Positions 63,390-64,000 of a stretch of DNA of 64,000 nt are shown in pieces. A program made the position numbers and the translations under genes. The DNA comes from Casuarina equisetifolia. Lineage: Eukaryota; Streptophyta; Magnoliopsida; Fagales; Casuarinaceae. Positions within the stretch are counted from its first letter, which is position 1. Each line of letters starts with the position of its first letter. The notes below the pieces were generated by a model. The model did not search any database. It was not told the origin of the DNA and saw only the letters and a program-made list of their open reading frames with translations. The stretch covers positions 26,563,580-26,627,579 of the forward strand of contig CM052355.1 in NCBI GenBank assembly GCA_028551475.1. Direction: 5' to 3'.

Positions 63390-64000
63390 CCAAGATAAAA
63401 ATTTCAGAAGATGATATGGGAGGTTTTGCCTTTGATGTTAGCCAAGCGATGCTTTTAAGGATGTTGGATGTGTTGGTGGATTTTTTTACTTGATTGGATG
63501 TGTTTCCTTCTCCGAATATGACTGTTGAATCCTAATTTTGGTTCATGTGGAAGAAGAAGATAGGATTTTGCGTTCATATTCAAATCTTTGGCTGGAATAC
63601 GGATTTATAGGGCATAAAAACAAGATGAAAAATAACAGATTAAGAGTTTCACATCTTAAGCACTAACAAACAAACAAATAATAATTTAATGACAAATATC
63701 CCGCTATCATTATAAAAAAATTAGAATCTTGAATAGATGTTAGTATAAGCAAAAAAGTACTAATAATTTATGTAAATAGCCAAGTTTTATTAAAGTTATT
63801 ATTGCAAATATGTTAAAGAGTTTGGCAACAGTAAAATTGTATCATAATGTTGAATAGAATTTTGTTCAGTTTTTAAATATAAATTGGTGTTAAAATCTTC
63901 AAATATTACAACTATACCAAAAATTATAACTGATAATTACAATACCTATCTTATTTCTCAAGGACTTTCAATAGTAGTATTCGTAAACTTACTAATTACT
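63390..64000. promoter_or_regulatory. Upstream region of the LEA_2 gene
   Basis: This is the 5' flank of the minus-strand LEA_2 gene: a T-rich stretch near 63480 and then very AT-rich sequence to the window edge. No specific element can be called with confidence. Confidence 0.4.

Noticed and set aside
62942..63398. Several 67-95-codon frames overlapping the LEA_2 gene
   Set aside because: Shadows of the intact LEA_2 frame in other frames.

Overview
The window is nuclear DNA of a flowering plant, almost certainly a eudicot. It is AT-rich, its genes are split by GT..AG introns, and it carries degraded Copia and LINE retroelements. The identifiable genes are plant families: a clade III glutamate receptor-like channel, an HD-Zip IV homeodomain protein, a vascular-related unknown protein (VUP) and a LEA_2 protein. 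I cannot place the species from sequence alone.

Left gene cluster (1-14.5 kb). In order: the 3' half of a GLR3.4/GLR3.5-type channel (47-2552, +, cut by the window edge); a complete six-exon Tem1/Spg1-like small GTPase (5566-7856, +); a three-exon gene for a conserved 88-residue protein (8787-12399, -) with a 3-kb intron; and a two-exon TMEM97/EXPERA-domain ER membrane protein (13034-14502, +). The last two are divergently transcribed from a 634-bp gap.

Repeat island (about 15-38 kb). This holds an orphan exon-like remnant, a Copia integrase relic, a dispersed repeat, a 5'-truncated LINE with a visible target-site duplication, a recent 451-bp tandem duplication with a 60-bp inverted-repeat arm, and the most striking object of the window. 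That object is a 10.5-kb head-to-tail array of seven diverged units of about 1.6 kb (20733-31205). Each full-length unit carries the same two exon-like blocks with compatible splice phase, which read like the C-terminal half of the Golgi-tethering subunit COG2. An 89-bp piece of an eighth unit lies 4.1 kb upstream, separated by retroelement debris.

Right part (38-64 kb). An 11-exon HD-Zip IV gene (HDG2 type, 38432-43332, -) is followed by a long gene-poor stretch with small repeats, a three-exon VUP1-like gene (55373-56142, +), another gene-poor stretch, and a single-exon LEA_2/NDR1-HIN1-like gene (62799-63371, -).

The genes do not form a pathway; the interest of their order is evolutionary. 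As I recall the Arabidopsis map, the GLR3.4, TMEM97 and HDG2 neighbours lie together on chromosome 1 (paralogous set on chromosome 2), and the SGP2-VUP1 pair lies together on chromosome 3. This window would therefore look like the undivided ancestral block. That recollection needs checking by synteny.
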